DNA of 10,213 bases from assembly GCA_002685115.1 (NCBI GenBank), contig NYWQ01000022.1:7343-17555 (forward strand). Reading direction: 5' to 3'. Shown piece after piece: positions 7,821 through 10,213 of the stretch. The translations under genes were made by a program, and so were the position numbers. Each line of letters opens with the position of its first letter. The stretch's first letter is position 1. The notes beneath the pieces are model-generated. The model did not search any database. It was not told where the DNA came from and saw nothing but the letters and a program-made list of their open reading frames with translations. Source of the stretch: Flavobacteriales bacterium. Its GTDB lineage: Bacteria > Bacteroidota > Bacteroidia > Flavobacteriales > UBA7430.

Positions 7821-9223
7821 AATTGCTTAATTTTAATGAGTAAAACAGACAGTTTACTTGTGTTTATTAAGTTAGCGTCGTTTGCAGCTTTGTAACTAAA
7901 GAAGAGTCCCAAAGGGGTTAATATCATTGAGGAAAGCCACATTCCTTCTTTGATGGTTAACACGTCTTGCAGTGCACTTTTCTCTCCAGTGATAGAAGAT
8001 ATGTGGTAAATTAAAAAGAAAATAATAGAGACAAGAACGGGCATGCCCATGCCTCCTTTTCTAATGATTGCGCCAAGAGGTGCTCCAATTAAAAAAAGAA
8101 TTATGCAGGCAAAAGCCAACGAAAACTTTCGATGCCACTCGATGTGTGCTTTTTTTAGTTTTTTCTTTTTGAATTTGAGTTCTCTTTGAGTATTGTATAC
8201 ATAAGATTTGCTGCTTCTTACCATATTTGCAGCCGCCTTATGGAGTCTGTTCTTTTTATACGGACTTAGGTTTGTTAAGTTCTTTTTAAACGATACAACG
8301 GTGTCTTTGCTTAGCGAGTCTAAAGCAGCAAATTTGTAATAAGAATGAAGTTTGCTTTGGTAGGTTTCCAGTCTCGTTTTAATCGAGTTTTTAAGTGAGT
8401 CGGAGGTTTCATTAAGTTGCGACAGGTTCATAAACTGAGCTGCGCTAGAGTAGCGTTCTTCATCCGAACGCTCTAGCTGAAATGAGGCCATATCAAATCG
8501 AATTTTTTGTTTTTTAAAGCTCGATCGTGCAAAAGGTAGGTTTACTCTTTTTTTTGGGTCTCTTGGGTCAACTTCCTCATAACTATAGCCGTTAAATAAC
8601 TCTAGGTACAAGTACCTGTTGTTTTGGCTGGTATACATTAGGCCACTTTTGGCTTTTATAACTTTGGTGTTCCCCATTTTTTCACTGTGGTCGTATATCA
8701 GCAAGCCTTCGAGGGTTTTCCCGTCTTCATTTTTCTTGTTTACTTTTATGCTGTAGCCCTCTATGTCGTTAAAAAACACACCTTCTCTCATATTTAAAGA
8801 GAGTTTTTTATTCATAATATCGTACAAAAGTGTTTTAAACTTCATGTTAGAATACGGAATCACATGATTGGAAAATAAAAATGCGGCGATGGCTAGCATG
8901 CTAATGGCAACAAACAGCGGTTGCATAATTTTGTAAAGCGAAATGCCAGAAGATTTTAAAGCAGTGAGTTCATAGTTTTCGCCAAGTTTTCCAAATGTCA
9001 TTAAAGAGGAGAGGAGTATGGCTAAAGGGAGTGCAAGTGGAACAAGGGTGGGTATGCTGTAAAAAGCAAGTTCAATAATAACAGTCCATTCCAGTCCTTT
9101 GCCAATTAGGTCGTCTATGTATTTCCAAACACTTTGCATGAGTAAAACAAAGAGCATAGTGAAAAATGTGCCTGAAAAAGGCGCTAAAAAAGATTTTAAT
9201 ACGAGCTTGTGTAGGGTTTTCAA
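7799..9223 (-). CDS. LptF/LptG family (YjgP/YjgQ) LPS export permease
   Basis: This inner-membrane protein belongs to the family whose LptF-LptG dimer, with the LptB ATPase, extracts LPS and passes it to the periplasmic Lpt bridge. Three N-terminal helices (about 12-33, 50-76, 98-118) and three C-terminal helices (about 367-385, 394-412, 427-445) flank a periplasmic region, as in LptF/G. The cytoplasmic coupling segment GENYELTALKSSGIS (81-95) is the family hallmark. At 474 residues it is about 110 longer than E. coli LptF or LptG. The excess is a charged, mostly helical stretch (about 255-362) ending in a Lys-rich run, a pattern common in Bacteroidota homologues. The start used is a TTG at 9223. 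No in-frame ATG lies between it and the upstream stop (TAG at about 9268), and the first internal ATG would cut into helix 1. I cannot tell whether it plays the LptF or LptG role. Confidence 0.9.
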   Translation of the reverse strand: MKTLHKLVLKSFLAPFSGTFFTMLFVLLMQSVWKYIDDLIGKGLEWTVIIELAFYSIPTLVPLALPLAILLSSLMTFGKLGENYELTALKSSGISLYKIMQPLFVAISMLAIAAFLFSNHVIPYSNMKFKTLLYDIMNKKLSLNMREGVFFNDIEGYSIKVNKKNEDGKTLEGLLIYDHSEKMGNTKVIKAKSGLMYTSQNNRYLYLELFNGYSYEEVDPRDPKKRVNLPFARSSFKKQKIRFDMASFQLERSDEERYSSAAQFMNLSQLNETSDSLKNSIKTRLETYQSKLHSYYKFAALDSLSKDTVVSFKKNLTNLSPYKKNRLHKAAANMVRSSKSYVYNTQRELKFKKKKLKKAHIEWHRKFSLAFACIILFLIGAPLGAIIRKGGMGMPVLVSIIFFLIYHISSITGEKSALQDVLTIKEGMWLSSMILTPLGLFFSYKAANDANLINTSKLSVLLIKIKQLWKQKKY

Positions 9224-9257
9224 TCCAGGTGTTTTGCTGTTGCGCAGTTGAGAAAGT

Positions 9258-9641
9258 TTAGGATCCTATGCTTTGTCTCAGCTTTTCAATTTGTTTTTCC
9301 CAAAGTAATTTCACTTCTTCTTCATCTTCTTCATCTTCTGCGAAGTCGGTTACCATTAAAGAAATGTCTTGTGTAATTTCGTCTACTTCAATCCTTAATT
9401 CAAAATAGGTGTCTGCGGGTTCGTCTAGCCACCTAAATTTTATGTTTTGGTTGTTTTTTTTGGTTAACAACTCAGCTTCTTGTTCATCTCCATCCCAAAA
9501 AAATGTGTACATCTTACCTCTTAAGTTTACATTGTCGGCAAACCATTCAGAAAGCCCGTCTGGAGAGCTTATTTGGTTGTACAAAATTCTTAGTGATGAC
9601 CGAATTGGAAATTCCATTTGGAACTGATTCTTAGATGCCAT
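9258..9641 (-). CDS. START-like domain protein (Bacteroidota family)
   Basis: This 127-residue soluble protein is of the START-like (SRPBCC/AHSA1-related) type that is widespread and unnamed in Bacteroidota. Typical features are the N-terminal strand MEFPIRSS (9-16), the helix leading to SPDGLSEWFADNVN (26-39), the strand YTFFWDGDEQEAELL (45-59), KFRWLDE (68-74), FELRIEVDEIT (80-90) and the C-terminal helix LLWEKQIEKLRQSIGS (112-127). A very acidic run (DFAEDEEDEEEV, 99-110) precedes that helix. The fold normally forms a hydrophobic ligand cavity, but no ligand is known for this family to my knowledge. It is the first solid gene of the minus-strand cluster and ends 34 bp before the LptF/LptG start, so co-transcription is likely. 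A 27-codon frame overlaps its start (see 9631-9714). Confidence 0.88.
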   Translation of the reverse strand: MASKNQFQMEFPIRSSLRILYNQISSPDGLSEWFADNVNLRGKMYTFFWDGDEQEAELLTKKNNQNIKFRWLDEPADTYFELRIEVDEITQDISLMVTDFAEDEEDEEEVKLLWEKQIEKLRQSIGS

Positions 9642-9714
9642 AGCTTATATTTAGTAAAAATTCTTTAGCTGCAATATACTTATAAATTGACTCAATTAAA
9701 GATTCTTTTCTCAT
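9631..9714 (-). CDS. possible 27-residue small protein or leader peptide upstream of the START-like gene
   Basis: On the minus strand an ATG at 9714 opens a frame that reads MRKESLIESIYKYIAAKEFL and seven further residues, then stops at 9631-9633. The stop lies 11 bp inside the START-like gene, in a different frame. The peptide is plausible as an amphipathic helix but matches nothing I recognise. A weak -7-like octamer (TAAATTTT, 9720-9727) sits just upstream. It could be a translationally coupled leader or simply a chance frame in AT-rich DNA; I lean towards chance. Confidence 0.2.
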   Translation of the reverse strand: MRKESLIESIYKYIAAKEFLLNISYGI

Positions 9715-9770
9715 ATATTAAAATTTAACCCTGCTAGATCACTCGATTAACTAAAAATAATGAAAAAGTA

Positions 9771-9803
9771 TTTGTTTAAAAGGGTTTAAAAACTATATAT
9801 TTG
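9771..9803 (+). promoter_or_regulatory. tRNA-Met promoter (Bacteroidota primary sigma type)
   Basis: A TTTG -33 element at 9771-9774 and a TATATTTG -7 box at 9796-9803 (exact TAnnTTTG) are separated by 21 bp, within the range reported for this phylum. The predicted start, at about 9809-9811, is roughly 10 nt before the mature tRNA 5' end. This is the best promoter in the window. The rest of the 9715-9820 spacer shows nothing else I can support. Confidence 0.75.
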
Positions 9804-9820
9804 CAGCCCTTAACAGGAAT

Positions 9821-9894
9821 GGCGAGGTAGCTCAGTTGGTTAGAGCGTCGGATTCATAACCCGGAGGCCACGAGTTCAAATCTCGTTCTCGCTA
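9821..9894 (+). tRNA. tRNA-Met (CAU anticodon), elongator type
   Basis: The sequence folds as a 74-nt tRNA without an encoded CCA. The acceptor stem is GGCGAGG/TCTCGCT with G-U at both ends, the D stem is GCTC/GAGC, the anticodon loop is TTCATAA with CAT at 9855-9857, the T arm is ACGAG-TTCAAAT-CTCGT and the discriminator base is A. The initiator hallmarks (unpaired C1-A72 and an A11-U24 pair) are absent, because position 1 is G opposite U72 and 11-24 is C-G. It is therefore an elongator tRNA-Met. A lysidine-modified tRNA-Ile2 also carries CAU in the gene and is not fully excluded, although the overall sequence looks like Met. The anticodon stem has one oddity, A31 (9852) opposite C39 (9860), while the remaining pairs hold. 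Confidence 0.95.
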
Positions 9895-9896
9895 CT

Positions 9897-9937
9897 AAAA
9901 AGAGGCTTGATAACTTAATGTTATTGAGCCTTTTTTA
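9897..9937 (+). terminator. intrinsic terminator of the tRNA-Met gene
   Basis: An 11-bp stem (9904-9914 with 9920-9930) closes a TTAAT loop and is followed by six T residues at 9931-9936. An A-rich tract precedes the stem. Two of the pairs are G-U wobbles on the plus strand. On the minus strand these become A-C mismatches, so the hairpin is built to stop rightward transcription coming from the tRNA. Confidence 0.85.
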
Positions 9938-10213
9938 GTTTCAGCTTACTTCTTAGAGGACTTCAAATTTAAATTTCTGACCTGTTTGTTGTTGCAGAAA
10001 CTTAGTGAATCTGTGTAAATTTGATTTAAGCTGAGCGTAATTTCTTGTAAAACTGCCAAACAACTAATAGCTTCACTTAAATCTTAATTTTTGATACCCA
10101 AGCCCTAGTTTCAAAAATCTGCTATTTAAACTGAATCAGTAACTCAACACGACAAAAGTATAATTACAGTTTCAATACAATACTTTAAAGCAGTCTGTTC
10201 GTTTCCTCTAGCT
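9938..10213. other. 276-bp terminal stretch without a recognised gene
   Basis: I see no convincing coding frame on either strand. The longest open stretch noted is 46 codons on the minus strand (9946-10083) with no ATG. The only supported signal is a leftward promoter candidate at 10153-10180 (listed separately), with a small perfect inverted repeat, ACTGA-A-TCAGT, at 10130-10140 near its predicted start point. The stretch could be plain intergenic DNA, a decayed gene, or encode a small RNA. Confidence 0.5.
10153..10180 (-). promoter_or_regulatory. candidate leftward promoter with no gene behind it
   Basis: On the minus strand there is an exact TAnnTTTG box (TACTTTTG, 10153-10160) with a TTG -33 element at 10178-10180, spaced by 17 bp, at the short end of the accepted range. 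Transcription would start near 10147 and run left towards the 3' side of the tRNA. No open reading frame with an ATG follows, so if active it would make a non-coding RNA or a fragment of a decayed gene. Confidence 0.35.

Noticed and set aside
9300..9342. Repetitive TTC/TTCATC tract
   Set aside because: It is the antisense of the acidic Asp/Glu run in the START-like protein, explained by coding rather than a separate repeat element.
9946..10083. 46-codon open stretch on the minus strand near the right end
   Set aside because: It has no ATG, only internal TTG codons. A TAA closes it upstream and the translation resembles no family I know, so chance is the simplest explanation.

Overview
The window looks like chromosomal DNA from a member of the Bacteroidota, most likely a Flavobacteriia-like lineage. 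Three things point that way. The DNA is AT-rich. Several genes are preceded by the TAnnTTTG -7 box typical of this phylum, with no clear Shine-Dalgarno sequences. The START-like protein, the long LptF/LptG permease with a helical insert and the fused RibBA are all of familiar Bacteroidota type. The content is mainly core metabolism and envelope biogenesis. I found no phage, transposon, CRISPR array or recognisable defence locus, and no convincing undescribed multi-gene system.

Left part (1-1404, minus strand): a two-gene ABC exporter operon. The NatA/YhaQ-like ATPase overlaps the NatB-like permease by 4 bp, and the permease runs off the left edge. A 155-bp divergent spacer then leads to a plus-strand M61-family metallopeptidase with a C-terminal PDZ domain (1560-3272). 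It converges with ridA (minus), the imine/enamine deaminase. ridA is divergent from a pabA/trpG-type glutamine amidotransferase (plus), whose 3' end overlaps that of ribBA on the opposite strand by 11 bp.

Right part (4243-9641, minus strand): a co-directional cluster read as START-like protein, LptF/LptG permease, two GT4 glycosyltransferases, ribBA. The permease and the two glycosyltransferases overlap or abut, so they are probably one transcription unit linked to LPS or surface-glycan assembly. ribBA has its own -7 box immediately after the last glycosyltransferase stop codon. That box also argues that ribBA starts at the ATG at 5451, not at the upstream TTG.

Right end (9715-10213): a divergent spacer, then an elongator-type tRNA-Met(CAU) with a good Bacteroidota promoter and a strand-specific intrinsic terminator. 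The last 276 bases contain no recognisable gene, only a candidate leftward promoter.

The observations most worth a second look are the glycosyltransferase pair between lptF/G and ribBA, the gene-less leftward promoter beyond the tRNA, a 27-codon reading frame overlapping the START-like gene's start, and an A31-C39 mismatch in the tRNA anticodon stem.
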